From Dawidia soli (GTDB taxonomy: Bacteria > Bacteroidota > Bacteroidia > Cytophagales > Cyclobacteriaceae), in assembly GCF_018598185.1 (NCBI RefSeq), contig NZ_JAHESC010000008.1, positions 111,634 to 175,633 of the forward strand: a stretch of 64,000 bases of DNA. The letters run 5' to 3'. The notes under the pieces are model-generated. The model ran no database searches, was not told the origin of the DNA, and saw nothing but the letters and a program-made list of their open reading frames with translations. Every line of letters begins with the position of its first letter. The first letter of the stretch is position 1. Shown piece by piece: positions 54,231 through 62,206 of the stretch. The position numbers and the translations under genes are program-made.

Positions 54231-54662
54231 ATGACATTCTATTCACGCAAACTTAAAATGCCTTTTGAGGAGGTGTTGAATAAGGTGATTCAAAACCTCA
54301 CCCAACAGGGTTTCACGGTTATTCATATGCTCGACCTGCGCGATATTTTCCAAAATCGGCCGGGAGTTGAGCTCCGGAACTATAAGATCCTGGGCGTCTA
54401 TAATCCGGGGCTCGCCTACCGGGCGATCACACTGGCGCCACACATCGGCATCATGCTGCCCTGCAACGTGGTGATCCAGGAATCTGAAAACGGCGAGGTA
54501 GACATATCGGCGATCAATCCCCTGGAGACGATCGCACCAGACCAGCAAACACCCGCGCTGGAGGACATTGCGCAGGAGACGGGCATCCGCTTGAGAGCGT
54601 CTGTCGATTTTATCGCACGTGCCTCACGGCAGCCGGGGCTTGCGGGATCAACGATACCATGA
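54231..54662 (+). CDS. DUF302 domain protein (second paralogue)
   Basis: 143 residues; FYSRKLKMPFEEVLNKVIQNLTQQGF and LPCNVVIQESENGEVDISAINP mirror the first copy at 32826, so the two are clear paralogues, perhaps forming a heteromer. It follows the MBL-fold gene by 83 bp with its own operator-like site. Family function unknown; typical of stress and redox regulons. Confidence 0.9.
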   Translation: MTFYSRKLKMPFEEVLNKVIQNLTQQGFTVIHMLDLRDIFQNRPGVELRNYKILGVYNPGLAYRAITLAPHIGIMLPCNVVIQESENGEVDISAINPLETIAPDQQTPALEDIAQETGIRLRASVDFIARASRQPGLAGSTIP

Positions 54663-54728
54663 CGCCTTGCGAACACCACGTAACAATTAGCCGTTATGCT
54701 CGAGGACGCTGCAATGAGTAAAACGATT

Positions 54729-54887
54729 TTAGCGACATCCGTCTCGAAAACTACTGGCGGTAGACGTCAGATCGATCGTCTGGAATATCAGCACCTCCTG
54801 CTCCTCCGGCACCGGCACAGGAATGTCCTCCAGGCATAACGGCGACGTGTCGCGCGTCAGGTCGTGAACTTCGTAATGTACTTTCAT
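54729..54887 (-). CDS. Small acidic hypothetical protein downstream of YtxH
   Basis: 52 residues (MKVHYEVHDLTRDTSPLCLE...), 33 bp after the YtxH stop on the same strand. Codon composition resembles neighbours (G/C-ending). A proline/valine-rich middle (IPVPVPEEQEV) and one Cys; no family recognised. Probably the second gene of the YtxH unit. Confidence 0.5.
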   Translation of the reverse strand: MKVHYEVHDLTRDTSPLCLEDIPVPVPEEQEVLIFQTIDLTSTASSFRDGCR

Positions 54888-54920
54888 ATCGCCAAGGGTT
54901 ACTTCGCCATGATCCGGCCA

Positions 54921-55175
54921 TTATCCCGCAAACTCCTTTTCGCGAACCGGGTGCTCGGAGTGACTACCGGTTTTTTTTACCTGGCCGGTAACCGCGGTGA
55001 ACAACTCATCAAACTTCTCATCGATCTTGTCGTTGAGCGCATCCGCCAGATCGCCCCCTTTGCGGACGATCTTTCGGCGGGTATCAGAACCTTTGTCGGG
55101 TGCCAGAAGCGCGCCCAGCACAGCGCCGGCGGCAACGCCCGCCAGCACCGCTAAAACTGCTTTTCCTTTGTTCAT
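54921..55175 (-). CDS. YtxH domain protein
   Basis: 84 residues. An N-terminal glycine-rich hydrophobic segment (AVLAVLAGVAAGAVLGALLAPDKGSDTRRKI) is the YtxH/GvpP-like signature, followed by a charged amphipathic helix. Small general-stress, probably membrane-associated protein. A palindromic operator (55360-55371) with a -7-like box lies upstream in the right orientation, though 185 bp away. Confidence 0.85.
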   Translation of the reverse strand: MNKGKAVLAVLAGVAAGAVLGALLAPDKGSDTRRKIVRKGGDLADALNDKIDEKFDELFTAVTGQVKKTGSHSEHPVREKEFAG

Positions 55176-55328
55176 AAACGTTACATGTTAAATCAAATCT
55201 ATACGCACTGCTATGCCCGATCTTTACGATCCGGCTTTATTCTTCCTGAGTTGCTTCCACTTCGCGATCTCGAGCTCATTCATCCGCACATATTCTTCTC
55301 ATAATAAGATTCGTTTTTATTTATACCG

Positions 55329-55371
55329 CCAATCTACCGGCGCCTTCTTCAACGTAACATGACCCGGGTCA
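55329..55371 (-). promoter_or_regulatory. TGACCCGGGTCA operator in the 55176-55526 gap
   Basis: TGACCCGGGTCA (55360-55371), perfect 12-bp palindrome, 33 bp (centres) upstream of TAGATTGG on the minus strand (55336-55329), one mismatch to TAnnTTTG. This would drive the YtxH unit with a leader of about 150 nt, which contains a 19-codon frame MNELEIAKWKQLRKNKAGS (55283-55224). The rest of the 350-bp gap shows no gene; the BON promoter must also be here. Confidence 0.5.
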
Positions 55372-55526
55372 TCGGCCGGCGTGATTGTCGTCGGCGACCG
55401 CCACCCGACCAAAGTCTTGTCACCAGACGATTGGCATCATCGTGCACCGCACACGGGGCTGATAGTTTTACATCAAGCGCTCACCAGCGTGACAGATCAT
55501 TATCGTCAAACAAAATATATACAGGT

Positions 55527-56201
55527 ATGAAAACAAATGAAGAGCTTCGCAGGGATGTCATGGATGAGATCAAATGGGATCCGGAACTGAAGAACATTGC
55601 CACCGAGATCGGCGTGGCATCCAAGGATGGGGTTATTACACTTTCCGGCGTTGTGGACAGCTATTGGAAAAAACGGGCAGCCGAAATTTCCGCACAACGC
55701 GTCATGGGCGTTAAGGTCGTGGCCTGTGACATCGAGGTGAAGCTGAGCAGCGGAAGCAAACGCACCGATACCGAGGTAGCGGAAGCCGTTCGCAACGCGC
55801 TGCGCTGGAACAGCGCGGTGGATGAAGATCAGATCGAGGTCAAGGTGGACACCGGCTGGGTAACGCTCGACGGCAAGGTGGATTACGCCTTCCAGAAACG
55901 ATACGCGCAGCAATACATCGAAAACCTGATCGGTGTCACCGGCGTTTCCAACAACATCGCGATCAGGGAACAATCGATCGACACCAAAGATATACAACAT
56001 AAGATCGCTTCGGCCTATCACCGCAGCGCCACGATCGACTCCTCCTCCATTAAAATTGATACTTCCGGCAGCAGGGTAACCCTGCACGGAAAAGTACGTT
56101 CCTGGGCGGAAAAGAAAGAGGCTGAAAATGTTGCCTGGTCGGCCCCGGGCGTCCGGACGGTAGACAACAAAATTGAGATCGACGTAGCGGTCTTCGCCTG
56201 A
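55527..56201 (+). CDS. BON-domain protein with three BON repeats
   Basis: 224 residues from [21 protein letters not shown] at 55527, the usual OsmY-like start; the upstream extension is atypical and covers regulatory DNA. Three BON domains (about 5-72, 78-145, 150-222), each with the GxVTLxGxVxxxxxKxxAE pattern. No signal peptide, so a cytoplasmic OsmY-like, probably membrane-lipid-binding stress protein. Followed by a hairpin and a lipoprotein gene. Confidence 0.92.
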   Translation: MKTNEELRRDVMDEIKWDPELKNIATEIGVASKDGVITLSGVVDSYWKKRAAEISAQRVMGVKVVACDIEVKLSSGSKRTDTEVAEAVRNALRWNSAVDEDQIEVKVDTGWVTLDGKVDYAFQKRYAQQYIENLIGVTGVSNNIAIREQSIDTKDIQHKIASAYHRSATIDSSSIKIDTSGSRVTLHGKVRSWAEKKEAENVAWSAPGVRTVDNKIEIDVAVFA

Positions 56202-56215
56202 CCGGCGCTGTAACA

Positions 56216-56246
56216 GGAAAAGCGGATGTGCAACTTCCGCTTTTCC
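56216..56246 (+). terminator. Hairpin between the BON and DUF4136 genes
   Basis: Perfect 11-bp arms GGAAAAGCGGA (56216-56226) and TCCGCTTTTCC (56236-56246). The T's lie in the stem and no U-run follows, so it may attenuate transcription or stabilise the BON mRNA instead of ending it. Confidence 0.6.
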
Positions 56247-56285
56247 ATATCTCCCTGAACGATCAACATTATCCTATTGCATGTT

Positions 56286-56867
56286 ATGAAATATCTTGTA
56301 TCACTCCTGCCCTCACTCCTGCTGCTGGCGTGCGGTCCGTCCATAACGACCTATACAGACCACGATCCGGCCTATGACGTGTCTGGCTTTACCACGTTCG
56401 GCTGGTCGGACAAGACGGATGTGGAAGCCGGTAAAAATCCTCTTTATTACAACGAGCTGAACGACAAGCGCATCAAGGGCGCCGTGGAAAAAGAGTTGAC
56501 CAGCCGCGGGTATATACACAGCGAAACACACCCCGACCGACTCCTTCATTACCACATTGTGGTGGACGACGAATCGGTCCTGGCCCCGGAGCCGTATGGC
56601 TATTTCTACGGTCCTTATTGGATGCGCGCCCGGATGCATGTATATGCCTACCGCGAGGGCACCCTGATCATCGACATGATGGACCCGCAAACAAAAAGCC
56701 TGGTATGGCGAAGCTGGGCCACGGCCACCCTTGACATGATCAGCAAAGACAAGGTGGACGATGTGATCGCCCGGGCCGTCGGTAAGATGTTCAAAGGTTT
56801 TCCGCGCATGCAGCAAAACATGCCGGCGACCGCCGAAGTTTCCAGACGCAATGCCCCGGGCGACTAA
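56286..56867 (+). CDS. DUF4136 lipoprotein
   Basis: 193 residues from the ATG at 56286 (MKYLVSLLPSLLLLACG); a TTG nine bases earlier is less likely. The lipobox LLAC has its Cys at about residue 16. YDVSGFTTFGWSD, IKGAVEKELTSRGY, YREGTLIIDMMDPQTKSLVWRSWATATL and VDDVIARAVGKMFKGFP make up the DUF4136 signature. Envelope lipoprotein of unknown role, in an apparent BON-DUF4136-PNPOx-DUF2267 operon. Confidence 0.92.
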   Translation: MKYLVSLLPSLLLLACGPSITTYTDHDPAYDVSGFTTFGWSDKTDVEAGKNPLYYNELNDKRIKGAVEKELTSRGYIHSETHPDRLLHYHIVVDDESVLAPEPYGYFYGPYWMRARMHVYAYREGTLIIDMMDPQTKSLVWRSWATATLDMISKDKVDDVIARAVGKMFKGFPRMQQNMPATAEVSRRNAPGD

Positions 56868-56873
56868 GCACAA

Positions 56874-57350
56874 ATGCATATGATGGGCATCCTGACAGAA
56901 GAACAGGCGCGACACCTGCTGCAAAGCCAGCTGGTCGGTCGCATCGGTTGTTATGCCGGCAAAGAGATCTACGTCGTACCGGTAACGTATGCTTTGCGCG
57001 ACGGCTATATCTATGCACACTCACGCGAGGGACAAAAGGTGCGGATGATGCGAAAGAACACGGCGGTGTGCCTCCAGGTCGACGCGATCGAGAACATGAG
57101 CAACTGGCGAAGCGTCATTGCCTGGGGCGAATTCCAGGAGCTCGTCTCCGAACGTGAACGGAACGCCGGCCTGAAGATCCTGCGTGACCGGGTCACGCCG
57201 TTTGTTACCAGCGAAACGGTGCGGCCGCACGTCGTGCCCGCCCCGCCGGAAGTCATCGAGAAAGAACGCAAGGCGGTGGTCTACCGCATCCACATCACCA
57301 AAATTACCGGACGGTTTGAGAAGACCGGACTGCCGGAGATCACAGAATAA
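56874..57350 (+). CDS. Pyridoxamine 5'-phosphate oxidase-fold flavin/heme-binding protein
   Basis: 158 residues. The split-barrel PNPOx-like fold is shown by LVGRIGCYAGKEIYVVPVTYALRDGYIYAHSREGQKVRMMRKNTAVCLQVD and WRSVIAWGEFQEL. Such small proteins bind FMN, F420 or heme and often occur in low-oxygen or stress regulons. Starts 6 bp after the lipoprotein gene; alternative Met at residues 3-4. Confidence 0.9.
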   Translation: MHMMGILTEEQARHLLQSQLVGRIGCYAGKEIYVVPVTYALRDGYIYAHSREGQKVRMMRKNTAVCLQVDAIENMSNWRSVIAWGEFQELVSERERNAGLKILRDRVTPFVTSETVRPHVVPAPPEVIEKERKAVVYRIHITKITGRFEKTGLPEITE

Positions 57351-57377
57351 TGCTATAACTATTTAACCCCTGCAAAC

Positions 57378-57818
57378 ATGACACTTGACTTCGATAAATA
57401 CGCCTTCAAGGGAAACGAATTCCTGCATTACCTGGAATCGGCCCTCGAAAATGAAGATCGCGGCCATGCGGCCCGTATTCTGCGCGCGACCTTCCGCGTG
57501 CTTCGCAACCATCTGACGGTGGAAGAATCCCTGCAAATGATCGCACAGCTGCCCCTGGCAATAAAAGCCGTATATGTAGACGGATGGTCGCCTGCCAAAC
57601 ACAAGCGTGTTACCACCGTAGACGATTTCCTGACGGAGGTATGGAATGAAGCCGGTAACAGCGCCTGGCGGGACTTTGACAGCAAAGGAGAGATCCTGGA
57701 ATGCGTCAGGGCCGTGATCCAAACAATGCAGGTCTATGTCAGCCCGGAGGAAATGGAGCAGGCCTTGGGAACGCTCCCCAGCAAGCTTCAACAGATTCTT
57801 GAGTCGTCGGAATGGTGA
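57378..57818 (+). CDS. DUF2267 domain protein
   Basis: 146 residues. FLHYLESALENEDRGHAARILRATFRVLRNHLTVEESLQMIAQLPLAIKAVYVDGW is characteristic of DUF2267, a repeat of two helical halves found in stress operons. 27 bp after the PNPOx gene; last gene of the operon, converging with the minus-strand gene at 57841. Confidence 0.9.
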   Translation: MTLDFDKYAFKGNEFLHYLESALENEDRGHAARILRATFRVLRNHLTVEESLQMIAQLPLAIKAVYVDGWSPAKHKRVTTVDDFLTEVWNEAGNSAWRDFDSKGEILECVRAVIQTMQVYVSPEEMEQALGTLPSKLQQILESSEW

Positions 57819-57840
57819 TCTGGCCGCCGGAACGTATGCA

Positions 57841-59031
57841 CTACGTAAGATCGAGCGCTTTCCGGCGCGACCACTTCACATTCAACAGGATAGCGCCGAA
57901 GGCCATAGCCACGAGGAGCAACATCACCATTGGCCCGACAACCGGTGTGAAGGTGACAAATTTCAGGACGACGAAAATCAAAAAAGCCGCTGCTACGATC
58001 CGCGTGTTGCCCCACGCCGACTCGTAAAACGTGTTATTGATCCAGTTCGCGATCAGCAACGCGACAATGATCGTGGCCAGCACAACCAGCGTGACATATG
58101 CGAGCGCCGCGAGAATGCCCAGGGGAATGCCGATGACGGTTACAAACAGGAGCACGATGCCGACCGGCGCCCCGAGCAGGAACAGAAAGCCCACGCCCAT
58201 GGATTTCAGTGACACCGTGCGTGCCGTTGTCGCGGCGCCCAGCAAGGTGCGGCTGAACAGGTACTGGATCACGACCATCATCACCAGGGCTGTGGCCAGG
58301 TACCAGAGGGCTACGATGAGCGAGGCGAAGCCCAGGTATTGCAAATGTGCTTCGTTCACTTCCAGCGCAGGGTCGTACGTCGCCCGGACGGCCTGCCGCG
58401 ACGTTCCCGTCACCAGTGTGCCGGCGCGATTCCAATACCGCACCTCCTGGCCGAATGTTGCCGCAGGCCCTATTGTGATGGTCTCAGCTGCCAGCACGGC
58501 ATTCCCTTTCACTGTACCATTGGCGACGATCCGCCCGCCTTTACAGGTAACGTTGCGTTCTGCCGTACCGTTGAGTGTAAACGTACCCGATGCGTCGTCG
58601 ATATCGCCGTGAACCGTTCCGTCGATCGTCACCTTCCCTCCGCTGCTGATGACGTTTCCGAGAATAACAGCGCTCTTAGCCACGACAACGCGCCCGCCGG
58701 TCACGATCAGGTCGCCCGCAATGGTGCCCGATAGCATGACCGTACCCGCCGCGCATCGCACGTCGTCGCCCACAAATCCGCTTACAGTGACGTCGCCGCC
58801 GGCGATCAATACATCCTGTGTGACCGTGTCTTGCACGATCGCCGTGCCGCCCGCCGCAACAAGATCGCCATGCACCGGAGCCTGTACGAGAACCATCCCC
58901 GCCGCGAGATACACGTCGTGTTCTACAACGGCATCCACGATAACCTTATCGCCCGAGCGCATGTACGGTGTGCCGGCCGGAGTCCACGACATCGACGCCA
59001 GGCCGGTCATCATCAAAAACAAATATTTCAT
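57841..59031 (-). CDS. Bactofilin/polymer-forming-like beta-helix protein with membrane domain
   Basis: 396 residues: signal peptide (about 1-15), then about 170 residues of repeated GDVTVSGFVGDDVRCAAGTV-like units, the right-handed beta-helix typical of polymer-forming (DUF583) proteins, then about four membrane spans (about 225-385: LIVALWYLATALVMMVVI, GVGFLFLLGAPVGIVLLFVTVIG, LAYVTLVVLATIIVALLIAN, FTPVVGPMVMLLLVAMAFGAILL). It has an exported N-terminal part, unlike classical cytosolic bactofilins. Co-transcribed with the PfkB gene 21 bp upstream. Confidence 0.82.
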   Translation of the reverse strand: MKYLFLMMTGLASMSWTPAGTPYMRSGDKVIVDAVVEHDVYLAAGMVLVQAPVHGDLVAAGGTAIVQDTVTQDVLIAGGDVTVSGFVGDDVRCAAGTVMLSGTIAGDLIVTGGRVVVAKSAVILGNVISSGGKVTIDGTVHGDIDDASGTFTLNGTAERNVTCKGGRIVANGTVKGNAVLAAETITIGPAATFGQEVRYWNRAGTLVTGTSRQAVRATYDPALEVNEAHLQYLGFASLIVALWYLATALVMMVVIQYLFSRTLLGAATTARTVSLKSMGVGFLFLLGAPVGIVLLFVTVIGIPLGILAALAYVTLVVLATIIVALLIANWINNTFYESAWGNTRIVAAAFLIFVVLKFVTFTPVVGPMVMLLLVAMAFGAILLNVKWSRRKALDLT

Positions 59032-59052
59032 TTCTGTGATTGTTTGATTTTC

Positions 59053-60240
59053 TTATTCATGCCGGTGAGCAAACACATGCTTCTCCGGCGCTGTTTGCGG
59101 CCTTTCCAATTCACCGATCCAGGTGTCGATGTAGGCGAGGATCGCCGGCAGATCTGCATGCACACCGTGCTCGACATACGATCCGGACGCAGCCATCCCC
59201 AGCAGCATACATTGCTGCAGATCGAGACCGGCCAGCAGTCCAAAACAATATCCGGCGTTGAGGTTATCGCCGCCGCCGGTCAGGACGTTGGGCTCCTTTA
59301 CATACCGGCCGGCAAGTTCGACGACCTGCTGTCGCTGACAGGCGATACTCCGGTCGACAGGATGCACAAGCAATGTATCGATGTTCATGGACTGATACAG
59401 GAACGCGGCCGCTTCGCGGACGGGCGGCAGTTTTTCTTTGTCGCGCACGAAATCCAGGCCACGTAACGCCGCCCAGATCCGCAAGGTTTCATTCTCATTC
59501 AGCCCGAGCGTTACCCGCCCGTAGGCAGAGAAACAGCTCATCAAGTCCAGCACTTCGTCGATCTGCTGCGTGGTCTTTTTCGCCGGATCGCACAGGTCGA
59601 AGAGAAACATAAAATCTTTCCGCTTCGACGGCTTGATCACGTCCTCCAATACGCCTTGCCAGATCTCGCTCGCATGCGGCAGGTTGGCCCAGTCCACAAA
59701 CGCCATCAGCGCGCTGTCGGTCGTCGCCTGACTGATCCGCGCGAGCCCGGCACGCTGTTTAATATAGTCCCAGGTATATTGATCAAAGACTTCCAATTCC
59801 GAAAAGATCAGCTTTCCATCGGAAAATTCCACCGCGTCGCTGAGCCCGGGATTCAGCACGCTGATGATTTCGCATGACGGCGTCATCTTCAAAAACAACT
59901 CGTGCTCATGCGGATATCCCATACTTCCCAGGCAATAACTTTTTATACCCCATTGCCCCAGTGCGTGCGCGAGGATCGGCGCATTCCCGCCGATCTTGAT
60001 CCGTTGTGTATCCATCTGTACCTGGCCGCTTTTTCCACAGGCCATCAATAACCGGTCCGTGAAGTCGCGAATGGTTCCGAAGTATACCGTCTGGGTGTTC
60101 CGCCGCTCCTTGACAGCTTTCTTGATCTTATCGACGAAGCCATCGAAGCCCACAAACACTTTTCGCCCGGGCGGCTTGTTCAGGTATGGCTTCAGTTGTT
60201 CCTTCAGACCGGTCAGGGCGGATATCGTTGTCTGTGCCAT
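59053..60240 (-). CDS. PfkB-family carbohydrate kinase
   Basis: 395 residues of ribokinase fold, longer than usual. The C-terminal signature TGGGDNLNAGYCFGLLAG (about 318-335) carries the catalytic Asp, and IGGNAPILAHALGQWG (about 82-97) is the first PfkB signature. GLNENETLRIW resembles the NxxE motif. Sugar substrate unknown; ADP-dependent-like length and the NEN motif leave open a nucleoside or ketose kinase. First gene of a PfkB-bactofilin unit. Confidence 0.86.
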   Translation of the reverse strand: MAQTTISALTGLKEQLKPYLNKPPGRKVFVGFDGFVDKIKKAVKERRNTQTVYFGTIRDFTDRLLMACGKSGQVQMDTQRIKIGGNAPILAHALGQWGIKSYCLGSMGYPHEHELFLKMTPSCEIISVLNPGLSDAVEFSDGKLIFSELEVFDQYTWDYIKQRAGLARISQATTDSALMAFVDWANLPHASEIWQGVLEDVIKPSKRKDFMFLFDLCDPAKKTTQQIDEVLDLMSCFSAYGRVTLGLNENETLRIWAALRGLDFVRDKEKLPPVREAAAFLYQSMNIDTLLVHPVDRSIACQRQQVVELAGRYVKEPNVLTGGGDNLNAGYCFGLLAGLDLQQCMLLGMAASGSYVEHGVHADLPAILAYIDTWIGELERPQTAPEKHVFAHRHE

Positions 60241-60278
60241 GATGCTTTGATATTATATTTTAATACTCCATGTGTGAA

Positions 60279-60305
60279 AAAAAGGCGGATGATATCCGCC
60301 TTTTT
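60279..60305 (-). terminator. Terminator of the Hsp20 gene
   Basis: AAAAAGGCGGAT (60279-60290) pairs with ATCCGCCTTTTT (60294-60305), loop GAT. The arms give a U-run in the minus-strand direction. Located 35 bp after the Hsp20 stop. Confidence 0.85.
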
Positions 60306-60340
60306 CGCCAACTAAATAAGAACGCGCAGACAGACGCGTC

Positions 60341-60796
60341 TCATGATACCTGGATCCTGTGGGCTGCACGCGGCGACGATTCCTTTTCCTTGGGAATCGA
60401 AACCCGCAGGACACCGTTCTCATACTTAGCATCGATGCCCCCTTCGCTCACGTTGTCGGGCAGTGTAAAAGAGCGACTGAAGGAATTAAATGAATACTCG
60501 CGTCGCGAATACTCATCGGTATTTTCCTTTTTGCCCTCCTCCTTCTCGGCACTGACCGTAAGCACATGGTTGTCCAGCGCAACAGTAAAGTCCTTTCGTT
60601 CCAAGCCGGGCGCGGCAAGCTCGAGCGTGTAGGCTTTCGGGTTCTCGGTGATGTTGGCGGTGGGCACGTTGATGCCGAGCCGCGACGGAAACAGATCACT
60701 GCCCACGTCGAAGAAATCGCGGTCGATCAGCGACGTACCGAAAAAGTCGGAAAACAGGGAGGGGAATCCCCCGTTTTTTTTAAGTGTTATGCTCAT
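60341..60796 (-). CDS. Hsp20/alpha-crystallin small heat-shock protein
   Basis: 151 residues. Alpha-crystallin domain about 45-140 with NVPTANITENPKAYTLELAAPGLERKDF, the conserved YSRREYSFNSFSRSFTLPDNV and the closing A-x-x-x-NGVLRVSIPK, plus the C-terminal extension. ATP-independent chaperone that holds unfolding proteins. Its promoter has both an operator-like site and an exact -7 box. Confidence 0.95.
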   Translation of the reverse strand: MSITLKKNGGFPSLFSDFFGTSLIDRDFFDVGSDLFPSRLGINVPTANITENPKAYTLELAAPGLERKDFTVALDNHVLTVSAEKEEGKKENTDEYSRREYSFNSFSRSFTLPDNVSEGGIDAKYENGVLRVSIPKEKESSPRAAHRIQVS

Positions 60797-60821
60797 AAGT
60801 ACCTCCTCGTTTAAGTTTAAT

Positions 60822-60864
60822 CAAAACTAACACCACCACGATGAGGCTACGATGACGGGCATCG
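60822..60864 (-). promoter_or_regulatory. Hsp20 promoter with operator and -7 box
   Basis: TGACGGGCATCG (60853-60864; one mismatch to TGAY-N4-RTCA) is centred exactly 33 bp upstream of TAGTTTTG (60829-60822, minus strand), an exact TAnnTTTG -7 box. RNA would start near 60816. This is the clearest promoter of the set and gives the 33-bp rule used for the others. Confidence 0.6.
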
Positions 60865-60977
60865 GGCAAAATGAAGATTCTCATCCTCACCGCTAAGTAT
60901 GCAGATAGTATACAACGAACGTTCCCGGGGGGCCGGAGACAAAGCGGTGACGATTCGCATAAATAGCAGTCAAGCTC

Positions 60978-61340
60978 CTAAGGAAGGCACTGGGTCACCG
61001 TGCGGATGAGGTCACCGGCATCGAAGGGTTTCCGGATGAAGCCGCAGGCGCCAAGATCCATCGCGAGCTTCACCTCGTTCTTTTCTCCTCTTGCCGTGAG
61101 ATAGACGAACGGAATGGAGGCCGTCGCCGGATCGGCTTTGAGCTGCCGGATTACTTCATACCCGTCGACCTGGGGCATCATGATATCGCATAGAATGATA
61201 TCAGGGACAGGATCTGTCACCATCGCAAGACCTTGCTGACCATTGCTGGCGGTGATCACATGGAAGCCCGATAACTCGAGAATTTCAGCAGTGTTCTCTC
61301 GTATCTCCGGATTGTCTTCGATAATAAGGACTGTTTTCAT
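60978..61340 (-). CDS. Single-domain response regulator (receiver only)
   Basis: 120 residues. ED (8-9), phospho-acceptor Asp53 in IILCDIMMPQVDG, Thr in VYLTARG and Lys in GFIRKPFDAGDL. Closely similar to the receiver part of the receiver-Crp fusion at 41826, so it may compete for the same kinases as a phosphate sink or shuttle. Single gene. Confidence 0.93.
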   Translation of the reverse strand: MKTVLIIEDNPEIRENTAEILELSGFHVITASNGQQGLAMVTDPVPDIILCDIMMPQVDGYEVIRQLKADPATASIPFVYLTARGEKNEVKLAMDLGACGFIRKPFDAGDLIRTVTQCLP

Positions 61341-61516
61341 AGCTCTTCATGTGTTTTACGTTACACTTTATTGCGCTTACCGAGTGATTCACCATGAAGC
61401 GAGCCGAAAAAGGGCGTTCGGCGCACAGGTACCGGGTACAAAATTGTATTGCTGACGAAGCTACAGAAAAAAGACGAGAAAAAGTCTCCCCAGGCACCGT
61501 AAAACACAACAGTGCA

Positions 61517-61531
61517 TGACGATAATCGTCA
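61517..61531. promoter_or_regulatory. TGACGATAATCGTCA palindrome in the 61341-61620 gap
   Basis: Palindrome with the same TGAC/GTCA arms but a 7-base spacer in place of 4. It lies 90 bp before the 61621 gene and 177 bp before the receiver gene. It could be a different site type. Nothing else is recognisable in this 280-bp gap. Confidence 0.35.
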
Positions 61532-61620
61532 GACACGCTGACCCTGCTCATATAGCCCCGAAAAACCGGATACTATCTTAACGACGTCATCGCCTTGCGC
61601 CGCGAAATATTATCGTCATT

Positions 61621-62190
61621 ATGAACCATCTGCACTATATAGTATCGATCATGACCGTTTTGCTGCTGCCGCCGGGCACGCGCGTGCAGGGCCAATCCAC
61701 GGCTTCCGACCCGCTTAAGACGAGCAGCTCTGCCGGGTTGACGATCGGCCAATCCGGCGATGACCCGGCCATTGGCATCGAGGTATGCTCGCCTTCCCTG
61801 TTCGCGGAAAGCCTGCGGCTGCGGCTGCAAATGAATCGAACCTGGCTGGAAGCGTACAAAGCGACCCGCGGCCATTGGGCGGCATATACCACCGGGTGGC
61901 TCGGAGTGGTATATACCCGCCGGCTGTTAGAGCAGATCAATGGTTCCTGTGAGGCCGGAGCGTACCAGCTTTTTACGAACGGCAAGTTTTCCACCCGGCG
62001 CGCCTGGCCCGGGTATTATGCTGCCTGCGGAGCCGAGCTGCACGCACTCGACCCCCGGCAGCAGCAAGCCACTTTTCTGTTTTCCGTAGGGTATGCCTAC
62101 ACGCGGGCCCGGGCCGATAAGCTCGAAGACGAGCCTGCCTGCGGCCGGGGCGCATTCTTCCGCCTCGGACTTCGCTATTATTTTCGCTAG
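61621..62190 (+). CDS. Hypothetical exported protein, probable outer-membrane barrel
   Basis: 189 residues with a signal peptide (HYIVSIMTVLLLPPGTRVQGQ), then amphipathic strands with aromatic girdles and a closing FFRLGLRYYFR. Three or four Cys are spread in the mature part (EVCSP, GSCEAG, AACGAE, PACGRG). No family recognised. It converges with the transpeptidase gene 16 bp away. Confidence 0.6.
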   Translation: MNHLHYIVSIMTVLLLPPGTRVQGQSTASDPLKTSSSAGLTIGQSGDDPAIGIEVCSPSLFAESLRLRLQMNRTWLEAYKATRGHWAAYTTGWLGVVYTRRLLEQINGSCEAGAYQLFTNGKFSTRRAWPGYYAACGAELHALDPRQQQATFLFSVGYAYTRARADKLEDEPACGRGAFFRLGLRYYFR

Positions 62191-62206
62191 CAGAAATCCG
62201 CCGTGC

